Position numbers and translations under genes: made by a program | Shown here: piece after piece, positions 1 to 6,355 of the stretch | How the letters are laid out: each line of letters begins with the position of its first letter | How positions within the stretch are numbered: position 1 is the first letter of the stretch | NCBI GenBank assembly: GCA_029287755.1 | Contig: JARFQM010000262.1 | Location: 1 to 10,279, forward strand | Length of the DNA: 10,279 nucleotides | Source of the DNA: Desulfofustis sp. | GTDB lineage: Bacteria; Desulfobacterota; Desulfobulbia; Desulfobulbales; Desulfocapsaceae | Reading direction: 5' to 3' | Notes under the pieces: model-generated | Database searches by the model: none | Seen by the model: only the letters and a program-made list of their open reading frames with translations | Told to the model about the DNA's origin: nothing

Positions 1-728
1 TCGATCACCGCCCCTCTGCTGGCATTGACGACCACGGCCCCATCCGGCAGCATTTCGATGCGCTCCTTATTGAGCAGGCCGGCGGTTTCCGCTGAAGCCA
101 CGCAATGCAGGGCCAGGAAATCACAATGGGGCATCAGCGCCTCGACCGTCTCATGGTAGGTCGCCCCCTGCTCAAGCTGCGGATCGACCCGGCGCCTGTT
201 GTGATAATGAATGGTCATGTCGAAGGCCCGGGCCCGCTGGGCGACCACCTGTCCCACCCGGCCGAAGCCGACGATGCCAAGCCGCTTGCCGGTGACCTGA
301 ACGCCCACCATGAAACTCGGACTCCAGTCCTTCCACTCCCTGGTCCTCACCAGTTTCTCTCCCTCGCTCGCCCTTCTGGCGGCTCCCAGCATAAGCATCA
401 TGGTCAATTCGGCGGTGGCATCGGAGAGTACGTCGGGGGTGTTGGTGACGATGAGTCCGCGCTTCTTGGCTGCCTCGACGTCAACATGGTCGTAACCCAC
501 CGAGAAGTTGGCGATGGCTTTGATCCTGGCGGGCAGCCGCTCGATTACTTCGGCGCTGAATTTTTCGGTATGGCAGGGAAGGATGGCGTCGGCCTCCGCG
601 GCCATGTTGATGATGTCAGCACTTGAGTAGAGGGTATCCGTCGGATTGAGAATGGCTTGGTAGTCTCGCCGCAGACGGTCTTCCACCGCCTCGGGCAGTT
701 TTCTGGTAACAAGGACAACTGGCTTCAT
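1..728 (-). CDS. D-2-hydroxyacid dehydrogenase, glyoxylate/hydroxypyruvate reductase type (3' part beyond window)
   Basis: Interconverts a 2-oxo acid (glyoxylate or hydroxypyruvate by family resemblance) and the D-2-hydroxy acid with NAD(P)H in the cytoplasm. I translated 242 codons from ATG at 728-726; the frame is open to the left edge. Visible features: the NFSVGYDHVD motif (74-83) typical of this branch; NTPDVLSDATAELTMMLML (96-114), the helix before the cofactor domain; the Rossmann loop GIVGFGRVGQ (151-160) with GxGxxG; and NASRGAVI (235-242), holding the catalytic Arg238 of the family. The catalytic Glu and His lie beyond the edge. After the second beta strand the sequence is HYHNRRR (174-180) with no acidic residue, which in relatives goes with NADPH preference (inference). 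A good GGAGAAGG ribosome site (740-733) supports the start. Last visible gene of the TRAP operon, 84 nt after the small membrane ORF. The exact substrate within the D-2-hydroxyacid family is uncertain. Confidence 0.9.
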   Translation of the reverse strand, partial: MKPVVLVTRKLPEAVEDRLRRDYQAILNPTDTLYSSADIINMAAEADAILPCHTEKFSAEVIERLPARIKAIANFSVGYDHVDVEAAKKRGLIVTNTPDVLSDATAELTMMLMLGAARRASEGEKLVRTREWKDWSPSFMVGVQVTGKRLGIVGFGRVGQVVAQRARAFDMTIHYHNRRRVDPQLEQGATYHETVEALMPHCDFLALHCVASAETAGLLNKERIEMLPDGAVVVNASRGAVI

Positions 729-796
729 CTTACCTTCTCCGTCCATTAAAAGGCCCGCCGTTTATGTAACACCATCTTCCGACACGTACACCACCC

Positions 797-809
797 GGGA
801 GCGTCTCCC
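797..809 (-). other. Short GC hairpin after the small membrane ORF
   Basis: GGGAG (797-801), loop CGT, CTCCC (805-809), a 5-bp perfect stem located 3 nt beyond the stop codon of the 56-aa ORF. No T-run follows on the minus strand, so it is not a convincing intrinsic terminator; it may only protect or pause the message. Confidence 0.25.
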
Positions 810-812
810 CTG

Positions 813-983
813 CTATATCATGTCCTCACCTTGCGTGATTCCGTTATAGTAGTCATAGAGCAGGGCACAAAGGTTAATGACGATGATGATCCAGAGAACC
901 GGCGATTTCAATCTGATGGCATAATACAACAGGTACACCAGTGCCATGAGGACCGCTATTCCACCAGTGATTGCATTACTCAT
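813..983 (-). CDS. Small two-helix membrane protein, 56 aa, function unknown
   Basis: Not a family I recognise. ATG at 983-981, TAG at 815-813. The product starts MSNAITGGIAVLMALVYLLY and has two hydrophobic segments, about residues 5-22 and 29-43, joined by a short positive turn (RLKSP, 24-28). It ends in a Tyr-rich, then acidic tail (DYYNGITQGEDMI). An AAGGAG ribosome site at 1000-995 lies 11 nt before the start. It sits 58 nt after the amidase and 84 nt before the dehydrogenase, in the same orientation, so it is probably co-transcribed with the TRAP operon. Support for it being real is the clean ribosome site, the coherent hydrophobic pattern and its filling an otherwise empty 313-nt gap. 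Possible roles are an accessory membrane subunit for the transporter or an inner-membrane anchor; neither can be shown from sequence. Confidence 0.7.
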   Translation of the reverse strand: MSNAITGGIAVLMALVYLLYYAIRLKSPVLWIIIVINLCALLYDYYNGITQGEDMI

Positions 984-1041
984 TGGGTCTGTCGCTCCTT
1001 ACTTGTAGGTTTCTGTGCTGCAGTGCTGCAATGGCCCCAGT

Positions 1042-2370
1042 TCAGGCTGATGCCACCGTTTCCACAAGCCAGCGCGCGGTTCTTAAAAGACGCGCGTCAT
1101 CACCCCGGCTGCCGACAAGCTGGACGCCCAATGGCATGCCTTGCTCACCCTGCAGAAGGGGCAGGGTTATGGCCGGCATACCGCAGAGTGTCCAGATCGT
1201 ACAGAACATCGGACTGCCGGTGGACTCGAGCCCGGCGGGTGCTTCCCCCACCGTCGCCAAAGTGATAATGGCATCGTGCCATTCGAACACTTGCTCAAAG
1301 GCGCCGTAATAAATATCTCTGGCCGCCACCGCGTTATTATAATCCACCGCCAGCACCTTCTGCCCCCGCTCGATCATCTGCTTGAGAGTATCGCTGAGCT
1401 GGTCAGCCCCGTCCCTGTACTCGGCGGCAAAACTGCGGGCCAGATCGGCCTCCATAATCTGGCGATGATGCTCGTGGGCCCCGTTGAACATGTCCGGAAG
1501 GTGGATTTCAGCAGCCGATTCACCCAGCTCAACCACCAGCTCCTCAAATGCCGATCGGGTAAATGGATCGGCCTCTTGCCAGACGGGGGTTTTGACAAAG
1601 GCAAGCCGGGGCTCGACCGGCGGTTTCTCGGCCTGGACCGTGAAGAGTCCCGGCCTGGCCTGCATAATCGAATCAGGGTCGCTGGGATCATAGCCAACAA
1701 GTGATTCGGCAATCAGCGCCACGTCCTCGATGGAGCGGCCAAACACCCCGATCTGGTCCAGCGGCCGCGACTGGGGCAACACCAGATGCCTGGAAATATG
1801 GCCAAAAGTCGGTTTATATCCGTACACCCCGCAGAACGATGCCGGCCTGATCATCGAACCGTTGGTCTGGGTGCCGACGGCCAGAGGGACCATTCCCGCG
1901 GCGACGGCCGCCGCCGAGCCGCTTGATGACCCCCCGGGCGTGCGCTCAAGATCGTGCGGATTTCTGGTTTTGCCCGGATGAAATACGGCCAGCTCAGTGG
2001 TGACCGTTTTGCCCATGATTATCGCACCGGCCTCGCGCAGTTTGGCAACAACAGTGGCATCCTGCTGTGGTTGACGGCCTCGGTGCAGGACAGTCCCGTC
2101 TTCGGTTGGCATGTCCTTGGTATCGAAGATATCCTTGACACCAACCGGCACCCCGTGCAGTGAACCGAGCGGCTGTCCCAGCTGCAATGCCGTGTCGGCC
2201 CGCTGAGCCTGTGCAAGAGCAAGTTCGGGGTCGATGAACGCCCAGGCGCCGATCTTGTCCTCCAGGCGCTCAATCTGCTCCAGACAGGCGCTGACCAGAT
2301 CTTTTGAACTGATCAGTCCGTCACGAATGAGTTGTGCCGCCTCGGCTGCTCCTTTTAATGCCAGATCCAT
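1042..2370 (-). CDS. Amidase signature (AS) family hydrolase
   Basis: Cytoplasmic amide (or carbamoyl) hydrolase of the amidase-signature family, 442 aa, a normal length. The Ser-cisSer-Lys triad is complete: Lys79 in GVPVGVKDIFDTKDMPTEDG (73-92), cis-Ser148 in the loop PGGSSSGSAAA (145-155), and nucleophile Ser172 in GTQTNGSMIRPASFCG (166-181). The 24-residue spacing between the two serines is that of characterised members such as fatty acid amide hydrolase. The GTQTxGSxxRPASFCGVxGYKPT form differs from the GTDTGGSxRxPA form of GatA, and no gatB or gatC is adjacent, so this is a catabolic amidase, not a tRNA amidotransferase subunit. It starts 22 nt after the dctM stop. The ribosome site is weak and distant (AAAGGA overlapping the dctM stop), suggesting coupled translation. 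The context suggests it cleaves an amide imported by the TRAP system; the substrate cannot be predicted from motifs. Confidence 0.93.
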   Translation of the reverse strand: MDLALKGAAEAAQLIRDGLISSKDLVSACLEQIERLEDKIGAWAFIDPELALAQAQRADTALQLGQPLGSLHGVPVGVKDIFDTKDMPTEDGTVLHRGRQPQQDATVVAKLREAGAIIMGKTVTTELAVFHPGKTRNPHDLERTPGGSSSGSAAAVAAGMVPLAVGTQTNGSMIRPASFCGVYGYKPTFGHISRHLVLPQSRPLDQIGVFGRSIEDVALIAESLVGYDPSDPDSIMQARPGLFTVQAEKPPVEPRLAFVKTPVWQEADPFTRSAFEELVVELGESAAEIHLPDMFNGAHEHHRQIMEADLARSFAAEYRDGADQLSDTLKQMIERGQKVLAVDYNNAVAARDIYYGAFEQVFEWHDAIITLATVGEAPAGLESTGSPMFCTIWTLCGMPAITLPLLQGEQGMPLGVQLVGSRGDDARLLRTARWLVETVASA

Positions 2371-2392
2371 AACCGCGCTCGCTAAAAATCCT

Positions 2393-3748
2393 TTAATGAA
2401 CCCCGTAAACCAATCCCGGCAGCCAGGTGGTAATAAACGGGAAATTGTAGAGGATTACCATGGCCAGCAGAACCATGAACAGGAAGGGCATTGATCCCTT
2501 GAAAATGGTGGTCAGCTGTATATGGGGCGGGGCAATGCCCTTCAGATAGTAACAGGACATCGCCATTGGAGGAGTCAGAAACGAGGTCTGCAGGTTATAG
2601 GCCACAAGGATCCCAAAAAACAGCGGATCGATATTAAAGGCATCAAGCAGGGGAAGAAAGATCGGCACGAAAATAATGATGATCTCGCTCCATTCCAGGG
2701 GCCAGCCAAGCAGGAAGATAATGAACTGCGCCAGCACCAGAAAAGCAACCGGCGGCAAGTTGAGCCCGATCACGAATTCCTCGATAACATGATGACCGCC
2801 TAAATAGGAAAATACCGAGGAAAAGGTCCAGGAGCCGACGAACAGCCAGCAGACCATGGCCGAGGTTCTGGTGGTCAGGTAGACCGAATCCCTCAGTCGC
2901 TTCCAGGTCAGCTCTTTGTAGCTGGCAGCCAGTATAATACTGCCAAAGGCTCCCACCGAGGCAGCCTCGGAAGGGGTGGCCAGACCGAACAGGATCGACC
3001 CAAGCACCGCCAGGATCAGGACCGTCAGCGGAAAGACCGAAGTGAGGAGCATCATGAACAATTCCTTATTGGGAATGTCGGTCTGCTCTTTTGGCGGCTT
3101 CGGGGCCAGCTTCGGGTTCAGTTTCGCCCTGATGATAACATACATGATATAGAGCCCGGCCAGTAAAAAGCCAGGGAGCAGTGCGCCGGCATAAAGACGT
3201 ACCACCGAGACGCCGGAAATAGCGCCGTAGACAATGAGCATGATGGAGGGTGGTATGAGTATGCCGAGGCAGCCTCCGGCACAGACCACACCAGCTGAGA
3301 GTTTTTCGTCATAGCCGGCCTTGAGCAGGGCCGGAAAGGCCAGCAGTCCCATCAGGGTCACCACCGCCCCGACAATACCCACCGCAGTGGCGAAAATGGC
3401 ACAGGTCATCAGGGCGGCAACAGCCATGGCGCCGGGCACGAAACGAGCAGCGATGTTGAGGCTGAAAAAGAGCCGCTCAACTATATTGGCCCGCTCGACG
3501 ATATAGCCCATGAAGAGAAAGAGCGGCACCGCCACCAGCACGTCATTGATCATGACCGAATAGGTCTGATTGACGAGCAGATCGAAAATCTGGTTCTGCA
3601 GGGGATGCTCAAACCAATTCGGTGGAGCATACGCATAATAGCCAAACCCAACCCCCATTGCCACCAGCGTGAAACATATTGGAAACCCAAGCAAAATCGA
3701 GGCCACGAAAGACCCCATCATTACCATCGCAACTTGCGGATCTGTCAT
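2393..3748 (-). CDS. dctM: TRAP transporter large permease subunit (DctM family)
   Basis: Inner-membrane translocation subunit of a tripartite ATP-independent periplasmic transporter, driven by an ion (usually Na+) gradient. 451 aa, almost entirely hydrophobic, with about a dozen membrane segments. Family landmarks: GCLGILIPPSIMLIVYGAIS in the N-terminal half; ATPSEAASVGAFGS in the middle; LGWPLEWSEIIIIFVPIFLP and LTPPMAMSCYYLKG in the C-terminal half. It is longer than the classic DctM of about 425 aa, as is usual in the mannitol/chloroaromatic (YiaN-like) branch. The start ATG overlaps the dctQ stop (ATGA, 3748-3745), and AGGAGG at 3761-3756 lies 7 nt upstream, so the start is well supported. 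It works with the DctQ and binding-protein genes immediately upstream. Confidence 0.96.
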   Translation of the reverse strand: MTDPQVAMVMMGSFVASILLGFPICFTLVAMGVGFGYYAYAPPNWFEHPLQNQIFDLLVNQTYSVMINDVLVAVPLFLFMGYIVERANIVERLFFSLNIAARFVPGAMAVAALMTCAIFATAVGIVGAVVTLMGLLAFPALLKAGYDEKLSAGVVCAGGCLGILIPPSIMLIVYGAISGVSVVRLYAGALLPGFLLAGLYIMYVIIRAKLNPKLAPKPPKEQTDIPNKELFMMLLTSVFPLTVLILAVLGSILFGLATPSEAASVGAFGSIILAASYKELTWKRLRDSVYLTTRTSAMVCWLFVGSWTFSSVFSYLGGHHVIEEFVIGLNLPPVAFLVLAQFIIFLLGWPLEWSEIIIIFVPIFLPLLDAFNIDPLFFGILVAYNLQTSFLTPPMAMSCYYLKGIAPPHIQLTTIFKGSMPFLFMVLLAMVILYNFPFITTWLPGLVYGVH

Positions 3749-4404
3749 TTCGGGCCCTCCTGCTGTCCAGCGACCTCTTGACCGGCAGCTTCAGCTTGCT
3801 GCTGAGCAGCCAACTCACGCTGATGCTGTTCTGCCAGTACCGTCTCCATCTCCTCGACGTCGTGCAGGCGCGTTGGCCAGGCACCGTTCTTCAGACAAAT
3901 AATACAGCGAATGGTCTCGGCTATGCCCTGCAGCAGCAGGACTGCCGAAGCAACCGGGAGAATCGTCTTGAGCGGCGACACCGGTACGCCGGCCGGGCTG
4001 TTGATGCTGATTTCACCGCGCGGCCCTTCAAAGCCATACGGCATGTAACTCCACGACTCACCGGCGTAAATGATTCCTGCATAAATCAGGGCGAGGACGC
4101 CCGGATAAAAAAACAGAAAATAAAGGGTCAGTTCGATTCCGGCCTGAATCCTCGGGGGCCAGAGCCGGTAGACAAAATCGCCGCGGACATGGGCGTTGCG
4201 CGACAAGGCATAGCCCCCGGCCATCATGAACAGGGTTCCGTACATGATATAGCTGATGTCGAAGGCCCAGGAGGTGGGCGCGCGCAGCACATAACGCACG
4301 AAAACCTCATAGGTCGTCGCAAGGCACAATATCAGGATGCACCAGGCAAAGGATTTTCCCACCCAGGCAGTGAACCGGTCGATAAAATTGAGAAAGGCAT
4401 TCAT
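3745..4404 (-). CDS. dctQ: TRAP transporter small permease subunit (DctQ family)
   Basis: Small membrane subunit that pairs with DctM. 219 aa with four predicted helices, roughly residues 17-37, 46-66, 87-110 and 147-166. Typical family signatures: YEVFVRYVLRAPTSWAFD after helix 1 and GGYALSRNAHVRGDFVY between helices 2 and 3. The loop before helix 4 ends in SPLKTILPVASA, as in the YiaM/mannitol-chloroaromatic branch. Unusual: a hydrophilic, Gln- and Glu-rich C-terminal tail of about 40 residues (from about 178, e.g. QHQRELAAQQQAEAAGQE), probably helical or coiled-coil and cytoplasmic; many DctQ proteins end soon after helix 4. GAGGA lies about 8 nt before the ATG. It overlaps dctM by 4 nt, indicating coupled translation. 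Confidence 0.94.
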   Translation of the reverse strand: MNAFLNFIDRFTAWVGKSFAWCILILCLATTYEVFVRYVLRAPTSWAFDISYIMYGTLFMMAGGYALSRNAHVRGDFVYRLWPPRIQAGIELTLYFLFFYPGVLALIYAGIIYAGESWSYMPYGFEGPRGEISINSPAGVPVSPLKTILPVASAVLLLQGIAETIRCIICLKNGAWPTRLHDVEEMETVLAEQHQRELAAQQQAEAAGQEVAGQQEGPK

Positions 4405-4437
4405 GCTTGCGTCCTCAAGTGGATTTCACACACAAAG

Positions 4438-4474
4438 AACCGAGGGGCGCAGTCCGTGCCGGCTCCCCTCGGTT
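4438..4474 (-). terminator. Intercistronic hairpin between the binding-protein gene and dctQ
   Basis: Perfect 10-bp inverted repeat AACCGAGGGG (4438-4447) and CCCCTCGGTT (4465-4474), with a 17-nt GC-rich loop. It lies 25 nt after the binding-protein stop codon. On the minus strand it is followed by a short partly U-rich stretch (CTTTGTGTGTG), not a full T-run. The likely role is partial termination or 3' protection of the binding-protein message, giving more binding protein than permease; this is known for other binding-protein transport operons and is inferred here. Confidence 0.55.
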
Positions 4475-4499
4475 GGGTACAACGCCATTTTAGTTTCTT

Positions 4500-5654
4500 T
4501 TAGAACCCAAGCTCACCCGGGAAGTAGTGATCAAAAGCGAGTTTGTAGTCCGCTGAATTCATGAGCTCATAGTAGGCCACCCGTTTGGCGAACTCTTTGT
4601 ATGACTTGACAACCTTGGCAAAGAACGGGTCTTTCTCGAGCTGGGGAAGTACCTCATCCCAGGCCTTGAGCTGATCTTTCATGACCGATTCCGGAGTACG
4701 GTAGACCTTGACACCGGCCTCGTTCTTGAGCCACTCGAGATCAGCCGAGTAGCGGTCCTGTCCCTTCCAGAAGTTGTCGGAAGAGGCCGCCTCGGCCGAG
4801 TAGCGCAGGATCGCCTTATGCTCGTCAGGCAGCGCGTTGTACTTGTCCTTGTTGAAAACGATTTCGAAGAATTCGGCCGCCTGGTGATAGGATCCAAGCA
4901 TATATACCTTGGAAACATCCTGGGCCCCGAAACTTCTGTCTGAGGTCGGGTTGTTGAACTCGAATGCCTCGATCACGCCGCGCTCCAGTGCCGGCACGAT
5001 CTCGCCGCCCGGCAGCTGGGTGACCTTGACGCCCATGGCCTGCATCAGATCGGCGGCCAGGCCTACCGTGCGGTACTTGAGGCCAACCATTTGATCGGAG
5101 CTTTCAATCGGCTCCTTGAACCAGCCAAGCGGCTGGGTCGGCATCGGCATACAGAAAAAGCCGACGAGATTGAGATTCAGATTCTCCAGGAGTTCCTGAT
5201 ACAGTTCGAGACCTCCGCCGTAGTACATCCAGGCCAGGCCTTGATGAGCATTCTGCCCGAAAACTGGTCCAGTACCGAACAGAGAGGCGACCTTGCTCTT
5301 CCCATACCAATAGACGGCCACCTGGTGACCGGCGTCGAGCACGCCCTTGTGCACTGCGTCCTGTACCTGGAAGGCCTTAACCACTGCCCCTGAGATAAGA
5401 TACTGGATTTTCAGGCGGCCGCCCGCCATTTCGTTGACGCGCTTGACGTAGTCTTCGGCATACTCGTTGAAGATATCCTTTGCGCCCCAGGCACCCTGCA
5501 TTTTCAGGGTGGTGGTTTGAGCGCGGGAAACCATGGGGAACCCAATTGTAGCAACCGTAGCGGCTCCTGCTGCCGCGGCTGCCGTCTTCAGGAACTTGCG
5601 GCGTCCGACTTGGGGTTCTCGTTTGACTACCTGTTTTTTCTCTTCGTTTTTCAT
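4500..5654 (-). CDS. TRAP transporter substrate-binding protein (DctP family, TakP-like branch) with Tat-type signal
   Basis: Periplasmic solute receptor delivering an organic anion to DctQM. 384 aa. The N-terminus has a twin-arginine signal: R18-R19 in GRRKFLKTAAAAAGAA, a hydrophobic stretch, then a likely cleavage after SRA (about residue 45), so it is probably exported folded. The mature part matches the 2-oxoacid/lactate-type DctP branch: LKMQGAWGAKDIFNEYAEDY at the start, TQPLGWF with Gln174, the carboxylate-binding Arg195 in GLKYRTVG (191-198), and EFNNPTSD (232-239), the place where this branch usually has Glu-Trp and binds a cation. Here it is Glu232-Phe233. A carboxylate ligand is therefore likely; the identity is unknown. 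The start is fixed by GAGGAGGT (5669-5662) 7 nt before the ATG. First gene of the operon, with a palindromic operator candidate just upstream. Confidence 0.94.
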   Translation of the reverse strand: MKNEEKKQVVKREPQVGRRKFLKTAAAAAGAATVATIGFPMVSRAQTTTLKMQGAWGAKDIFNEYAEDYVKRVNEMAGGRLKIQYLISGAVVKAFQVQDAVHKGVLDAGHQVAVYWYGKSKVASLFGTGPVFGQNAHQGLAWMYYGGGLELYQELLENLNLNLVGFFCMPMPTQPLGWFKEPIESSDQMVGLKYRTVGLAADLMQAMGVKVTQLPGGEIVPALERGVIEAFEFNNPTSDRSFGAQDVSKVYMLGSYHQAAEFFEIVFNKDKYNALPDEHKAILRYSAEAASSDNFWKGQDRYSADLEWLKNEAGVKVYRTPESVMKDQLKAWDEVLPQLEKDPFFAKVVKSYKEFAKRVAYYELMNSADYKLAFDHYFPGELGF

Positions 5655-5661
5655 CTAGGGT

Positions 5662-5669
5662 ACCTCCTC
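5662..5669 (-). promoter_or_regulatory. Strong ribosome binding site of the TRAP binding protein
   Basis: GAGGAGGT on the minus strand, 7 nt from the ATG at 5654, close to the full anti-Shine-Dalgarno complement and stronger than most other sites in the window. It fits the high level of binding protein that such transporters need. Confidence 0.75.
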
Positions 5670-5696
5670 GCAGAGTTGAAATAAAACAAGTTAAAG

Positions 5697-5718
5697 GTAT
5701 CGGAAAATTTTCCGATAC
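5697..5718. promoter_or_regulatory. Perfect 22-bp palindrome, candidate operator of the TRAP operon
   Basis: GTATCGGAAAA (5697-5707) is followed directly by its exact reverse complement (5708-5718). It lies 42 bp upstream of the first start codon of the TRAP operon, in the leader or core promoter. The GGAAAATTTTCC core resembles the GGAAA-N-TTTCC-type sites of some IclR-family regulators (for example AllR/IclR-like sites), but the regulator gene is not in this window and the family assignment is only a suggestion. A related half-site, CGGAAAAT, recurs at 5888-5895. It could alternatively form an RNA hairpin in the 5' leader if transcription starts upstream. Confidence 0.6.
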
Positions 5719-5736
5719 GCACCATGTACACAGCGC

Positions 5737-5754
5737 CCGATCCCGCAGGATCGG
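5737..5754. repeat. 7-bp stem, 4-nt loop hairpin in the TRAP operon leader
   Basis: CCGATCC (5737-5743), loop CGCA, GGATCGG (5748-5754). No T-run follows on either strand, so it is not an intrinsic terminator. It lies 18 bp upstream of the 22-bp palindrome and may be part of the same control region or a leader-RNA structure. Confidence 0.35.
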
Positions 5755-5790
5755 TCGGTGCACAAACCCTATCCAGCACAAGTCCCTACC

Positions 5791-5819
5791 GTGATTCTGG
5801 TAAACAAAAAATTCGTCAA
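5791..5819 (-). promoter_or_regulatory. Weak sigma70-like promoter candidate for the TRAP operon
   Basis: TTGACG (5819-5814) is a 5/6 -35 match on the minus strand, with a 17-nt spacer to AATCAC (5796-5791), a poor -10 with 3/6 matches. It would start transcription near 5783, leaving the palindrome in the leader. Reported only as the best housekeeping-type candidate seen by eye. Confidence 0.2.
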
Positions 5820-5827
5820 ACTGCCGG

Positions 5828-5842
5828 TGGCACTGTCATTGC
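5828..5842 (+). promoter_or_regulatory. Sigma54-type -24/-12 match, plus orientation, no gene downstream
   Basis: TGGCAC (5828-5833), a 5-nt spacer, TTGC (5839-5842): exact core elements with the strict GG-N10-GC spacing of sigma54 promoters. In this direction the next 500 bases hold no convincing gene, and beyond them transcription would be antisense to the 881-aa gene. The element is partly symmetric: the minus strand also has GG-N10-GC (5843 to 5830), but with poorer -24 (CGGCAA) and -12 (GTGC) elements. That version would point at the TRAP operon with a leader of about 165 nt. Either orientation, or chance, is possible. Confidence 0.35.
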
Positions 5843-6355
5843 CGGTCTTTCAGTATTTTATGTCCTGGTAAGACCACCATCGCTTACCGGAAAATCCAAT
5901 TCTTTCCCCTCCCCGGCCGCTGGCAGCCGATCATGCTGTTCACTGCCCAGGAGTAAAACAATAACAAAAGCTCTCAAACGCCTATAAATGGAGCTGCCGA
6001 ATCAGGCGAGCAAGGCCGCGATCCAGACAAAGACTAGAAAACAATGATCACGCCATCTTCCGCTAGACTACGCTCGCTTACGAGCATAATAGACGCCGCC
6101 GAACTGCTGATAAGAAGGCACTGCAAGGCGCTCTATCCAACTCCGTGGAACTCACTATACCTGATATCATCAAAATTTCTAACGTTTTCCTATAGAATTA
6201 CTAATTAATCAGACGGCGATCCGGGCCTATCAAATTATAACCACCATAGAAAAAGATAATCATTGACCAGTGGCCTGAGAAGCAGCAGTCATAAATTGGT
6301 CTGACCTGAGACTTACGCTCATGGTCAACTTTGGCACACTGTCTTTGAGGTGCTC
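5843..6355. other. Gene-free stretch between the two transcription blocks
   Basis: About 510 bases with frequent stops in all frames and no open frame with a ribosome site or recognisable protein. Around 6155-6295 it becomes AT-rich. Small elements seen: a GGTAAG/CTTACC inverted repeat (5867-5872 with 5883-5888), GCTCG-CTTA-CGAGC, and GGTC-T-GACC (6298-6306), which resembles the core of FadR/GntR-type sites but lacks matching flanks. No rho-independent terminator is visible after the 881-aa gene stop at 6356. The function of the stretch is not evident. Confidence 0.5.

Noticed and set aside
1042..2370. Amidase as GatA subunit of the tRNA amidotransferase
   Set aside because: Nucleophile motif is GTQTNGSMIRPAS instead of the GatA-type GTDTGGSIRQPA, and no gatB or gatC is adjacent.
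3679..4503. 274-codon plus-strand frame opposite dctQ
   Set aside because: Antisense shadow of a well-supported TRAP subunit gene; composition is typical of a reverse-strand frame and no motif is recognisable.
5724..5987. 87-codon plus-strand open frame in the intergenic region
   Set aside because: No ribosome site before the ATG, low-complexity Ser/Pro/Arg composition with no recognisable domain, and it overlaps the promoter region of the TRAP operon.
6117..6155. tRNA-like words on the minus strand (GTTGGATAGAGCGCC resembles a D-arm)
   Set aside because: No anticodon stem, T-arm (GTTCGA with paired stem) or acceptor pairing could be built around it; chance or at most an unrecognisable relic.
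6298..6306. GGTC-T-GACC, like the core of FadR/GntR-type operators
   Set aside because: Only 4-bp arms, flanks do not match (T on one side, T on the other), and no gene start lies close by.
6263..6328. TTGACCA and TGGTCAA inverted pair about 50 bp apart, considered as insertion-sequence ends
   Set aside because: Only 7 bp, no transposase frame between or near, and no target duplication seen.
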